A DNA stretch of 64,000 nucleotides, from NCBI RefSeq assembly GCF_013032855.1, contig NZ_WQDA01000002.1, positions 124,001-188,000 on the forward strand. The letters are read 5' to 3'. Position 1 is the stretch's first letter. Every line of letters starts with the position of its first letter. This DNA is from Ruegeria arenilitoris. GTDB taxonomy: Bacteria > Pseudomonadota > Alphaproteobacteria > Rhodobacterales > Rhodobacteraceae. The notes below the pieces were generated by a model that was not told the origin of the DNA, ran no database searches, and worked only from the letters and a program-made list of their open reading frames with translations. The translations under genes and the position numbers were made by a program. This document shows, piece after piece, positions 44,025 to 52,545 of the stretch.

Positions 44025-44050
44025 CTCCGAAACTTCGGGGGCTTTTTTTT
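44023..44050 (+). terminator. Attenuator terminator of the ilv operon
   Basis: GCCTCCGA (44023-44030), loop AACT, TCGGGGGC (44035-44042), then eight T residues. This is a canonical intrinsic terminator placed 25 bp after the leader stop codon and 39 bp before the acetolactate synthase start. Confidence 0.9.
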
Positions 44051-44089
44051 GTCAAACGCAAGACACATGTCGCGAACGGAGCAAAGCAG

Positions 44090-45841
44090 ATGACACGTGA
44101 GATGACCGGCGCAAAGATGGTGGTCCAGGCCCTCAAGGATCAGGGCGTGGACACGGTATTCGGATACCCCGGCGGCGCCGTGCTACCGATCTATGACGAG
44201 ATCTTTCTGCAAAATGACATCCGTCACATCCTGGTGCGGCATGAACAGGGCGCGATACATGCCGCCGAGGGCTATGCCCGTTCAACCGGCAAACCCGGTG
44301 TCGCACTGGTGACCTCGGGGCCCGGCGCGACCAACGCGGTGACCGGCCTGACCGACGCGCTTCTGGATTCGATCCCGATCGTGGTTCTGACCGGTCAGGT
44401 GCCGACGTTCATGATCGGCTCGGATGCGTTCCAAGAGGCGGACACGGTGGGCATCACCCGGCCCTGCACCAAGCACAATTGGCTGGTCAAAGACACCAAC
44501 TCGTTGGCGGAAACCATGCACGAGGCTTTTCATGTCGCCACCGCGGGCCGTCCCGGTCCTGTGTTGATCGACATTCCCAAAGACGTCCAGTTTGCCACCG
44601 GAAAATACACCGCGCCGAAACCATCGACCTCGCATTATCAACCGGCGCTCAAGGGCGACATCGAAGAGATCACCGAACTGGTCGCCGCCATCGAAACCGC
44701 CAAGCGGCCCGTGTTCTACACCGGCGGCGGCGTGATCAACTCAGGCCCCGCTGCCAGCCAACTGCTGCGCGAGCTGGTCGACGCGACCGGGTTCCCCATC
44801 ACCTCGACCCTGATGGGCCTGGGCGCCTACCCGGCATCGGGCAAGAACTGGGTCGGGATGCTGGGCATGCACGGTCTGTACGAGGCGAACATGGCCATGC
44901 ATGACTGTGATCTGATGATCAATGTCGGCGCCCGTTTCGACGATCGGATCACGGGGCGTATCGACGCGTTCTCGCCCAAGTCGAAAAAGGCGCATATCGA
45001 CATCGACCCGTCCTCGATCAACAAGGTGATCCGGGTGGACATCCCCATCGTGGGGGACGTGGCGCATGTTCTGGAAGACGTGCTGAAGGTCTGGAAGGCG
45101 CGTGGTCGCAAAACCAACACCGAAGCGATCGCCAAGTGGCAGGCCCAGATCTCGGACTGGCGCAAGGTCAACTGCCTTGCCTACACCAACAGCGAAAAGT
45201 CGATAAAACCCCAATACGCGCTGGAACGGCTCGAGGCGCTGACCAAGGACCACGATCGCTATGTCTGTACCGAGGTGGGCCAGCACCAGATGTGGGCCGC
45301 GCAATTCCTTGGGTTCGAAGACCCCAACCGCTGGATGACCTCGGGCGGGCTGGGCACCATGGGCTATGGCTTCCCGGCTTCGATCGGGGTGCAGATGGCA
45401 CACCCGGACGCGCTGGTGATCAACGTCGCGGGCGAGGCCAGTTGGCTGATGAACATGCAGGAGATGGGCACCGCCGTCCAATACCGCCTGCCGGTGAAAC
45501 AGTTTATCCTGAACAACGAACGCCTGGGCATGGTGCGCCAGTGGCAGGAACTGCTGCACGGCGAACGCTACTCGCATTCGTGGTCCGAGGCCCTGCCCGA
45601 TTTCGTCAAGCTGGCCGAGGCCTTCGGGGCCAAGGGGATCATCTGCAAAGACCCCGCCGATCTGGATGACGCGATCATGGAGATGATCAATTACGACGGT
45701 CCGGTGATCTTTGACTGTCTGGTGGAAAAGCACGAGAACTGCTTCCCCATGATCCCGTCGGGCAAGGCCCATAACGAGATGCTGCTGGGCGAGGCCGAAA
45801 CGAAGGGTGTCATTCAAGCTGGCGGCGCGGTGCTGGTTTGA
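44090..45841 (+). CDS. ilvI: Acetolactate synthase large subunit
   Basis: A 583-residue thiamine-diphosphate enzyme of branched-chain amino acid synthesis, joining two pyruvates or pyruvate plus 2-oxobutyrate. Motifs are GYPGGAVLPIYDE, VRHEQGAIHAAEGYAR (catalytic Glu), TSGPGATNAVTGL, the FAD-region MLGMHGLYEANMAM and the ThDP/Mg motif beginning NVAGEASWLMNMQE. In that motif GEAS replaces the more usual GDGSF/GDASF. The true start is ATG 44090 with GGAG 8 bp upstream; in-frame sequence before it runs through the attenuator and is not coding. The regulatory subunit lies downstream. Confidence 0.95.
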   Translation: MTREMTGAKMVVQALKDQGVDTVFGYPGGAVLPIYDEIFLQNDIRHILVRHEQGAIHAAEGYARSTGKPGVALVTSGPGATNAVTGLTDALLDSIPIVVLTGQVPTFMIGSDAFQEADTVGITRPCTKHNWLVKDTNSLAETMHEAFHVATAGRPGPVLIDIPKDVQFATGKYTAPKPSTSHYQPALKGDIEEITELVAAIETAKRPVFYTGGGVINSGPAASQLLRELVDATGFPITSTLMGLGAYPASGKNWVGMLGMHGLYEANMAMHDCDLMINVGARFDDRITGRIDAFSPKSKKAHIDIDPSSINKVIRVDIPIVGDVAHVLEDVLKVWKARGRKTNTEAIAKWQAQISDWRKVNCLAYTNSEKSIKPQYALERLEALTKDHDRYVCTEVGQHQMWAAQFLGFEDPNRWMTSGGLGTMGYGFPASIGVQMAHPDALVINVAGEASWLMNMQEMGTAVQYRLPVKQFILNNERLGMVRQWQELLHGERYSHSWSEALPDFVKLAEAFGAKGIICKDPADLDDAIMEMINYDGPVIFDCLVEKHENCFPMIPSGKAHNEMLLGEAETKGVIQAGGAVLV

Positions 45842-45905
45842 TATTGCTTGCGGACACAGGGCCACGCTGTTGGCCCTGATGGACGCTCACAGGACAGGAC
45901 GGAAC

Positions 45906-47162
45906 ATGCCCGGCATCCCCACTCAGACATCTCCACGCGAGAACCTGCAGATTTTTGCGGGGCGTCGCGGCTGGCAGTTGGGCATTCTTGTCCCGGCGCT
46001 GGTGCTAGGGGTCTTTGTCATCTGGCTCGGCCTCAGCTGGAGCGAGATCGCGGCCAATGGCAGCGCCGGCTTTCCGATCGACTTTCGGGTCTTCTGGGCC
46101 GCCGGACGTCTGGCCCATCTGGGTGAGCCTCTGTCGGCCTTCAGTGTCGACAGCCTGACCGCCATGCACAACGTCATCAAGGAAGATGACTGGATGCCCT
46201 GGTCTTACCCGCCGGCGTTTCTTGCAACGCTGCAACCCTTGGGCGCCCTTCCCTTCCCCATTGCCTGGCTGGTCTTCTCGATCGCGTCGATCGTCGCGAT
46301 GATATTCGCCGCCCGGCCGTTCGCGGAAGGCATCACACCGGTCTGGCTCGCATTCGCGCTGCCGCCCGCGATATTGCCGACCCTGTTCATGGGGCAGACC
46401 GCAGCCCTGTGGATGGCCGGTTTGCTGGCGGCACTTGCAGCGCTCAAGAACCAACGTTTGGTTCTTGCCGGATTCTTTATCGGCCTTCTGACGCTCAAAC
46501 CTCAGCTGGGCATCCTGATCCCCTTTGCTTTGCTGGCGTGCCGGGCGTGGCCGGCCATCATTTCGGCCGGCGTCACGACCCTGGTCATCTCGGGGTTGGC
46601 GACCGCGCTCTACGGTCCGGAATACTGGCTGGAAATGCGCAACATGATGGCGGTCCACTTTTCGGTGGTGCGTGAAACCATCGTCGAAAACAATCTGATG
46701 CTTAGCCCCTATTCGACGCTCGCCAGCTTTGGGCTGCCCGAGCCTGTCGCCTTGGCCGTTCAGTGGACGATCACAGCCTGCGCGGCCATCATGGTCACGA
46801 TCACCTGGCGCAGCCCCCGCATCGGTTTTGACCTGCGCGCCGCTGTGCTTGCGCTGGCGGTCATGCTGTCCACCCCATACCTGTGGTTCTACGAATCTGC
46901 ACTGATCGCCGCTGCGGGACTATTCCTTTTGCGCGCAGGTGTATTGACGAACAGCCCATGGGGCCTGGCGCTGGCCGGAGCGATGTGGCTGGGTGCCGCC
47001 CCCGCTTTCTTCGCCTTTCTGTTCCGCGGCGAAGCCGACATCTCGATCCGCCTGCTTTTTGCACCGCTTTTGTATCTTTCCTGTCTGGTCTGTATCGGCG
47101 CCGTTGTTCAACGGCTGCGGGCGCCAGACTATTCCTCTGCCAACGATGAGGTCTTCCAATGA
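45906..47162 (+). CDS. GT87-family (DUF2029) membrane glycosyltransferase
   Basis: A 418-residue protein with about ten hydrophobic segments, of the polyprenol-phosphate-sugar-dependent GT-C type. Visible family features are the first-loop FPIDFRVFWAAGRLAHLGEPL and PWSYPPAFLATLQPLGALP, with SYPP a GT87/PIMT-like motif, and the later LKPQLGILIPF and STPYLWFYESAL. It would transfer a mannosyl-like sugar from a polyprenyl carrier on the periplasmic side. ATG 45906 is favoured (GGACGGA upstream); ATG 45879 is an alternative. It sits between ilvI (64 bp before) and ilvH (4-bp overlap). Confidence 0.8.
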   Translation: MPGIPTQTSPRENLQIFAGRRGWQLGILVPALVLGVFVIWLGLSWSEIAANGSAGFPIDFRVFWAAGRLAHLGEPLSAFSVDSLTAMHNVIKEDDWMPWSYPPAFLATLQPLGALPFPIAWLVFSIASIVAMIFAARPFAEGITPVWLAFALPPAILPTLFMGQTAALWMAGLLAALAALKNQRLVLAGFFIGLLTLKPQLGILIPFALLACRAWPAIISAGVTTLVISGLATALYGPEYWLEMRNMMAVHFSVVRETIVENNLMLSPYSTLASFGLPEPVALAVQWTITACAAIMVTITWRSPRIGFDLRAAVLALAVMLSTPYLWFYESALIAAAGLFLLRAGVLTNSPWGLALAGAMWLGAAPAFFAFLFRGEADISIRLLFAPLLYLSCLVCIGAVVQRLRAPDYSSANDEVFQ

Positions 47163-47719
47163 CTGCACTCAAGATCCGAAAAGGTTCCACCCGCCACTCG
47201 GCCTACAACCTGCGCCCGACCTTCTCCGACGTGCAGGAACGCCACACGATTGCTGTTTTGGTCGAAAACGAACCGGGGGTTCTAGCCCGGGTCATCGGGC
47301 TGTTCTCGGGGCGCGGCTACAACATCGAAAGCCTGACCGTGGCCGAGGTCGACCATACCGGACACCTCAGCCGCATCACGATCGTCACCACCGGTACACC
47401 GCAGGTGATCGAACAGATCAAGGCTCAGCTGGGCCGTATCGTCCCGGTGCATGACGTACATGACCTGACAGTCGAAGGCCCTTCGGTCGAACGGGAACTG
47501 GCGATCATCAAGGTCGTTGGCGAAGGCGACAAGCGGGTCGAGGCGTTGCGCCTTGCCGACATTTTCCGGGCCAATGTCGTGGACAGCACGTTGAATTCGT
47601 TCATCTTCGAAATCACCGGCGCGCCGGACAAGATCGATGCATTTGCCGATCTGATGCGCCCGCTGGGCTCTGTCGAGGTTGCACGGACAGGCGTCGCGGC
47701 CCTGCTGCGCGGCAACTGA
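47159..47719 (+). CDS. ilvH: Acetolactate synthase small (regulatory) subunit
   Basis: A 186-residue regulatory subunit with an N-terminal ACT domain (about 28-105: HTIAVLVENEPGVLARVIGLFSGRGYNIESLTVAEVDHTGHLSRITIV) and a C-terminal IlvH domain (ELAIIKV...LNSFIFEITGAPDKIDAFADLMRPLGSVEVARTGVAALLRG). It confers valine feedback inhibition on IlvI. Its ATG overlaps the glycosyltransferase stop by 4 bp, so it is translationally coupled to that gene rather than to ilvI. A strong terminator follows the gene. Confidence 0.95.
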   Translation: MTALKIRKGSTRHSAYNLRPTFSDVQERHTIAVLVENEPGVLARVIGLFSGRGYNIESLTVAEVDHTGHLSRITIVTTGTPQVIEQIKAQLGRIVPVHDVHDLTVEGPSVERELAIIKVVGEGDKRVEALRLADIFRANVVDSTLNSFIFEITGAPDKIDAFADLMRPLGSVEVARTGVAALLRGN

Positions 47720-47736
47720 TTTTTCGCGAACCCATC

Positions 47737-47771
47737 AAAACGCCCCGTCGCCCTCGTTGACGGGGCGTTTT
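47737..47771 (+). terminator. Rho-independent terminator after ilvH
   Basis: A perfect 13-bp stem, AAAACGCCCCGTC (47737-47749) with GACGGGGCGTTTT (47759-47771) and a 9-nt loop, lies 17 bp after the ilvH stop. The terminal T run is within the stem, as is usual for strong terminators. Confidence 0.9.
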
Positions 47772-47832
47772 GCGTTGTCGGATCGTTTCCTGCAGGTGCA
47801 CAACTGAGCACTGACAGGAAAAAGACCATACA

Positions 47833-47870
47833 AATAGGCTTAATGCCTATTGCGTTCGCGCCTGAGCGCG
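47833..47870. promoter_or_regulatory. Two dyads upstream of the XRE regulator
   Basis: AATAGGCTTAATGCCTATT (47833-47851) has perfect 7-bp arms around TTAAT, and CGCGC-CTGA-GCGCG (47857-47870) follows 5 bp later. Both lie in the 226-bp gap before the XRE-type gene and are candidates for its own operators. The rest of the gap shows no gene. Confidence 0.45.
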
Positions 47871-47997
47871 TTACGCTTGGACCAGAATACGCAAACTGCG
47901 TGTTCCATGGGGTCAATTTTGCGATTTCTTGACTGGCGACCGGCCTTTCTGGCCGATCCGGTCGTGTTTCCCGAACCGTTGCAAACCAGAGTGAGAC

Positions 47998-48714
47998 ATG
48001 GCCGTAGACACTCGCACGCCCGCCGAGCTGCGCAACATGCTGGGGGCGAATCTCAGGCAACTTGCCGACCGCTATCCTTCGGTCGCCGAACTGTGCAGAC
48101 AGCTGGGCGTCAACCGAACGCAGTTCAACCGGTATCTTTCTGGCGAGAGTTTTCCACGCCCGGACGTTCTGGACCGCATCTGCCGGTTCTTTGACGTGGA
48201 CGCCCGCATTCTGCTGAAACCGCTTGAGGAAATCCCCGCGCCCCGGCGCTGTGACCTGCCCGAAAGCGTGGTCCAGTTCCTTCGGCCCGGACTGGCAGCC
48301 TTGACCGAGGACACGTTTCCAAGCGGCGTCTATCTTGTGACGCAACATGGCGGCGAAGCCGATCCACGCGCCCATCATTGGCTGGTTCAAACCCGGCACC
48401 TGCATCAGTGTGCTGTCCTGCGCGGCTTCCTGCCGCCGGCCATGGCCGGTACGCGTTCCGCCACGGGCCGTGAACTTCGTGGCTTCGCCGCCTGCGCCGG
48501 ACCAAATATCTACGCAGTCTTGTCGCGCGAGGCTGGTCGTGACAGCAAGACGATGGTGATCCGCAAGGACATGACCGATGGCAACGGCGTCTGGATCGGT
48601 TCGTGCATGGAGCACTCTGCGGCTACTCCGCACATCTACAGATTGGAAATCCGCCATCTGGGCCACGATTTCCGGGCAACGCTGGAGGCGGCAAGACTGG
48701 CGCGCCGGACATAG
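47998..48714 (+). CDS. XRE-family transcriptional regulator
   Basis: A 238-residue protein with an N-terminal XRE/Cro helix-turn-helix (about 8-70: LRQLADRYPSVAELCRQLGVNRTQFNRYLSGESFPRPDVLDRICRFFDV). The C-terminal domain of about 150 residues does not match a domain I recognise; it is beta-rich with segments such as SGVYLVTQHGG and AVLRGFLPPAMAG. The ATG lacks a strong SD. The upstream dyads suggest autoregulation. The Rieske oxygenase gene downstream may be a target (inference). Confidence 0.83.
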   Translation: MAVDTRTPAELRNMLGANLRQLADRYPSVAELCRQLGVNRTQFNRYLSGESFPRPDVLDRICRFFDVDARILLKPLEEIPAPRRCDLPESVVQFLRPGLAALTEDTFPSGVYLVTQHGGEADPRAHHWLVQTRHLHQCAVLRGFLPPAMAGTRSATGRELRGFAACAGPNIYAVLSREAGRDSKTMVIRKDMTDGNGVWIGSCMEHSAATPHIYRLEIRHLGHDFRATLEAARLARRT

Positions 48715-48825
48715 GAAACCGCCCAAACTCCCGTGCATGTCGTTGTGAGAAAAGCCGGAGTCGCAGAAGTGTAAGCGAGGGCTGGCCCCGGATGCCTAGG
48801 CTGGTGGAGAAGCGAGGAGAACCAG

Positions 48826-49983
48826 ATGGCCAGCACCCCAACCGAACTGTCGGCTGTTCGTCAGAGCATTGAAACCGCTCTGGGCCTGCCCAACGCACAT
48901 TATACGGACCCTGCCCTGCACGCCGAAGAAACTCGCGCCCTGCTGCTGGATGGCTGGGCCGGTCTCGCGGTCACCGCCGATGTCCCCGAGCCCGGTGACG
49001 CGGTTCCGCTGGAGTTCATGGGTATTCCGCTCCTGTTGCTGCGTGACCGTTCCGGTACGGTCCGTGTGTTTCAGAATATCTGCCGTCACCGCGGCATGAT
49101 CCTGGTCGAAGAGCCCCGCAAGATCGAAGGCGCCATTCGCTGCCCCTATCACAGCTGGTGCTATTCCACCGAAGGCCGGCTGGTTGCCACGCCGCATGTG
49201 GGCGGCCCGGGCCAGAACGCACATGACGCGGTCAGCAAATCGGAACTCGGCCTGATCGAGGTGCGTAGCCATATATGGCGCGACGTGGTTTGGATCAACG
49301 TCTCGGGCGACGCGCCGACGTTCGAGGATGCCAACGCCAGGCTGATCGAGCGTTGGGCCGAGTTCGACAAGCCGCTGTACCACGGCGGCCCGGAAAGTTC
49401 CTTTCGGTTGGACGTCAATTGCAACTGGAAACTGGCGGTCGAGAACTACTGTGAAAGCTATCACCTGCCGTGGGTGCATCCCGGGTTGAACAGTTACTCG
49501 CGGCTTGAGGATCACTATCACATCCAGGAGCCCGGCCTTTATTCCGGTCAGGGAACCTTGGTCTATCGGCAACTGAAAACTGAGGACGGTCGGGTTTTTC
49601 CCGATTTCGAAGGTCTCAGCGAGAAATGGGACACCGCAGCCGAATACATTGCCGCCTTCCCCAACGTGCTGCTGGGCGTGCACCGGGACCACGCCTTCGC
49701 CATCATTCTGCGGCCCGAGGCCCAGAACCGGACCTCGGAGCACATCCACCTGTTCTATTCGGCGCCGGATACCGATGCGGATCTGCGCGCCCGCAATGCC
49801 GAGCAGTGGAAAGTGGTCTTTGAAGAGGATGTGTTCGTCGTAGAAGGGATGCAGCGTGGCCGCGCGGCGCCGGGGTTTGACGGCGGACATTTCTCGCCGG
49901 CGATGGACGGGCCGACCCATCTGTTCCACGACTGGGTGGCGCAGCGTCTGATGGCACATCGCAACGAACTGGCCGCTGAATGA
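48826..49983 (+). CDS. Rieske aromatic ring-hydroxylating dioxygenase alpha subunit-like protein
   Basis: A 385-residue non-heme iron oxygenase. The Rieske [2Fe-2S] ligands are Cys86-x-His88 (CRHRG) and Cys106-x2-His109 (CPYHSW). The mononuclear iron site is in WKLAVENYCESYHLPWVHPG with His213 and His218. It resembles the GbcA, choline monooxygenase and stachydrine demethylase group, which act on quaternary ammonium compounds such as glycine betaine. No reductase gene is adjacent. GAGGAG precedes the start, and the gene overlaps the next by 4 bp. Confidence 0.87.
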   Translation: MASTPTELSAVRQSIETALGLPNAHYTDPALHAEETRALLLDGWAGLAVTADVPEPGDAVPLEFMGIPLLLLRDRSGTVRVFQNICRHRGMILVEEPRKIEGAIRCPYHSWCYSTEGRLVATPHVGGPGQNAHDAVSKSELGLIEVRSHIWRDVVWINVSGDAPTFEDANARLIERWAEFDKPLYHGGPESSFRLDVNCNWKLAVENYCESYHLPWVHPGLNSYSRLEDHYHIQEPGLYSGQGTLVYRQLKTEDGRVFPDFEGLSEKWDTAAEYIAAFPNVLLGVHRDHAFAIILRPEAQNRTSEHIHLFYSAPDTDADLRARNAEQWKVVFEEDVFVVEGMQRGRAAPGFDGGHFSPAMDGPTHLFHDWVAQRLMAHRNELAAE

Positions 49984-50201
49984 CCGACCTGCACACCCGC
50001 CTTCTGCAGGCACATGCGGCGGGTGACATCACGGCTTTGGCTGAATTGTACGAATTGGCCGCCGCCAGCCAGCAGGACGACGACGCCCGGAGCTTTTTTC
50101 TGACCCACGCCTATGTCCATGCGCTTGAAGCCAACCTGCCCGGCGCGGGACGTCTGCGTCAGATGCTGGTCGACATGGGCCGCGAAGTGCCCGATTCCTG
50201 A
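49980..50201 (+). CDS. Small helical protein coupled to the Rieske oxygenase
   Basis: A 73-residue soluble all-helical protein rich in Ala, Leu, Asp and Glu (TALAELYELAAASQQDDDARSFFLTHAYVHALEAN) resembling a TPR/SEL1-like helical pair. It begins inside the stop codon of the oxygenase (ATGA overlap), so the two are translationally coupled. I know of no characterised homologue. A partner or assembly factor of the oxygenase is possible; nothing in the sequence proves it. Confidence 0.72.
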   Translation: MTDLHTRLLQAHAAGDITALAELYELAAASQQDDDARSFFLTHAYVHALEANLPGAGRLRQMLVDMGREVPDS

Positions 50202-50211
50202 CCCCGAGAAC

Positions 50212-51015
50212 CTAGGCTTGGGCCGGCTCGGCGACCGGCCCCGCCGCTGCATCGTCTTCGGTGATCTGCCGATACAGGTGCCAGCTGGCATGACCGAACA
50301 GAGGCAACACGATCAGCAATCCCAAAAACCAGGGCACCATGGCGACAAAGGTCATGACCGCAATGAAGGCACCCCAGCCCAACATGACCCGCTTGTTCAC
50401 GCTGACATAGGCATAGCTCGAGATCATGGCAGTGACGAAGTCGAGTTCCCGGTCCAGCAGCATCGGGATCGACAACACGGTGATCATGTAAAGCAGGATG
50501 GCAAAGAACGCGCCTACAGCAGTGCCGACAGCCAGCATGGCCAGACCGTTGGGTGTCAGAAATACCTCAAGCGATGACGACACGTTTGTCATTGTCGACA
50601 GCCCCATGAACAGCGCAAAGATCATGTGGCCGAGAAAGAACCAGAACAGAAACATCACGACGATGATCGCGCAGATCGACGGCAACTGACGGCGGCTCTG
50701 CTGGATCACGACACCGAAGATGGCGCCATAGTCCAAAGGCTCATTCCGCTCGAGCCGGTGCGATACCTCGTACAAACCCACGGCGGCGAATGGCCCGATC
50801 AGAGGAAAGCCGATGGCAGCCAGCACCAGCCAGAACGAGGTGCCCGTTTGCACGGTTACCCAGGCCATCAACCACCCGACCAGAACGTAGAAGCCGCCGA
50901 ACAGCAGGCCAAAGACCGGTGCGCGGCGATAATCCTGCCAGGCGCGATGCAGCGCCGTGCGCAACATGCCGATATCCGCCGGTTTCAGCGTTGGCACTCC
51001 GAATGGCTTTTCCAT
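50212..51015 (-). CDS. DUF2189 membrane protein
   Basis: A 267-residue protein with about six hydrophobic segments, preceded by a cytoplasmic amphipathic stretch [20 protein letters not shown]. The [29 protein letters not shown] and [12 protein letters not shown] segments are typical of DUF2189. The function is unknown. It is convergent with the preceding small gene (10-bp gap) and its start lies 24 bp downstream of the amidase stop on the same strand, so the two may be cotranscribed. Confidence 0.85.
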   Translation of the reverse strand: MEKPFGVPTLKPADIGMLRTALHRAWQDYRRAPVFGLLFGGFYVLVGWLMAWVTVQTGTSFWLVLAAIGFPLIGPFAAVGLYEVSHRLERNEPLDYGAIFGVVIQQSRRQLPSICAIIVVMFLFWFFLGHMIFALFMGLSTMTNVSSSLEVFLTPNGLAMLAVGTAVGAFFAILLYMITVLSIPMLLDRELDFVTAMISSYAYVSVNKRVMLGWGAFIAVMTFVAMVPWFLGLLIVLPLFGHASWHLYRQITEDDAAAGPVAEPAQA

Positions 51016-51039
51016 GTTACGTTTCTCCTCCCCTTGCCC

Positions 51040-52440
51040 TCAGGCCATGGCCGGGCGTTTTTGCGGCCAATGCGTCACGGCGTGATAGGCGGCCCCCAAA
51101 GCCAGCAGTTGCGCGTCGCTGCCGCGCGGCCCGAACAGTTGCATTCCCATCGGCAGTCCTCCGGGGCCAAACCCCGCCGGTATCGAAAGGCAGGGCAGAC
51201 CAATCAGGCTGACCGGTGTGACCACCTGCATCCAACGATGATAGGTGTCCATCGCGACCCCACCAATGCTGCGCGGATACGGCTGATCCACAGGGAACGG
51301 CCACACCTGAGCCGCCGGCAACACCAGCGCATCATACTCGGCAAACAGTTCGACCGCCCGACGGTACCAATCCGAACGGGTGACGCTGGCTGCATGGACC
51401 TCCATCGCCGTCAGGGCCAGACCTCGCTCCAGCTCCCATTGCGCGGTGTCCTTAAGGGCGTCTTTTCGGTCGGCCAAAGGCAGCAGACTTGCTGCTACGC
51501 TCCACGACCGCAGGGTGATCCAGCTGTTCCACAGGCGTTCGGCATCGAAGGGCGGCGGTACGTCCTCGACGGTTGCGCCAAGTCCCTCAAAAATCGCCAA
51601 CTCGTTGCTGCATTGGGTCAGAATCCCTTCCTCGGTCGGGAATGCGCCGCCCCAATCTCCCAGCCATCCGATCCGCATCCCGTCCAGGCTTTCGACGGAC
51701 AATGGGGTGACGGGTTCGCAGGGAACGCTCAAAGGCTGCCTCGGATCGGGGCCAGAGATCACATCCAGCAATAGTCCGATATCCTGCGGGCTGCGGGCCA
51801 TCGGACCCAAGGTCGAGAGCTGGTGCAGGAACAAATCACCCTGTGGTTCCGAGGGAACCCGGCCCCAGCTGGGCCTGAAGCCGTACACGTTGTTCCACGC
51901 GGCCGGATTGCGCAGGCTGCCCATCATGTCCGACCCATCCGCCAGCGCGACCATCCCAGTGGCCAAGGCCACCGCTGCGCCACCCGACGACCCACCGCAG
52001 GACCGGGCCGGATCGTATGGATTCCGGGTTGCGCCATAGACCGGATTGAAGGTGTGCGAGCCCAACCCGAACTCCGGTGTGTTCGTCTTTCCGATCAGAA
52101 TAGCTCCGGCGGCCCGCAACCGTGCTGCGATCAGGTCGTCGACGGCTGGGACGTGATCGCGAAAAACCGGCGACCCCTGGGTCGACGCGATGCCAGCCAC
52201 ATTAACCAGGTCTTTGACGGCAATCGGAAGCCCATGAAGCGGCCCGCGGCCCGACTTGTCGTCGGCGTCCCGGGCTTGTGCCATAAGCACATCCTCGTCC
52301 TGCAGCGCGACGATAGCATTGACCTGCCCGTTCACCTGGGCAATCCGGTCGAGCGTCGCGCGCATCAACTCGACGGCTGACAAATGCCCTGTCGCGAGTT
52401 TCTCGAGAAGATCAGCGGCTGAAGTATCGCTTAGGTTCAT
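51040..52440 (-). CDS. Amidase (amidase-signature family)
   Basis: A 466-residue amidase-signature hydrolase. The catalytic Lys is in LPIAVKDLVNVAG and the signature is CGGSSGGAAVALATGMVALADGSDMMGSLRNPAAWNNVYGFRPS, in which DMMGS replaces the common DTGGS or DLGGS before the nucleophile Ser. The family includes GatA-like, 6-aminohexanoate-hydrolase-like and aryl-acylamidases; gatCAB partners are absent, so a catabolic or detoxifying enzyme is more likely. It lies upstream of the DUF2189 gene and in line with prfB (105-bp gap). Confidence 0.88.
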   Translation of the reverse strand: MNLSDTSAADLLEKLATGHLSAVELMRATLDRIAQVNGQVNAIVALQDEDVLMAQARDADDKSGRGPLHGLPIAVKDLVNVAGIASTQGSPVFRDHVPAVDDLIAARLRAAGAILIGKTNTPEFGLGSHTFNPVYGATRNPYDPARSCGGSSGGAAVALATGMVALADGSDMMGSLRNPAAWNNVYGFRPSWGRVPSEPQGDLFLHQLSTLGPMARSPQDIGLLLDVISGPDPRQPLSVPCEPVTPLSVESLDGMRIGWLGDWGGAFPTEEGILTQCSNELAIFEGLGATVEDVPPPFDAERLWNSWITLRSWSVAASLLPLADRKDALKDTAQWELERGLALTAMEVHAASVTRSDWYRRAVELFAEYDALVLPAAQVWPFPVDQPYPRSIGGVAMDTYHRWMQVVTPVSLIGLPCLSIPAGFGPGGLPMGMQLFGPRGSDAQLLALGAAYHAVTHWPQKRPAMA

Positions 52441-52545
52441 GGGGTTACGTCCGAGCTTTGCTTGCGCTCAGCCTAGCGACCCCATGTGTGCATTTAAACC
52501 CGGTGTTTTGGATATATCTTTTCCACGCAGATCAACCGCGCGGCA

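Noticed and set aside
43844..44089. In-frame N-terminal extension of ilvI running back to 43844
   Set aside because: It would cross the promoter, leader peptide and terminator; acetolactate synthases begin at MTREMTGAKMV, which has its own ribosome-binding site.
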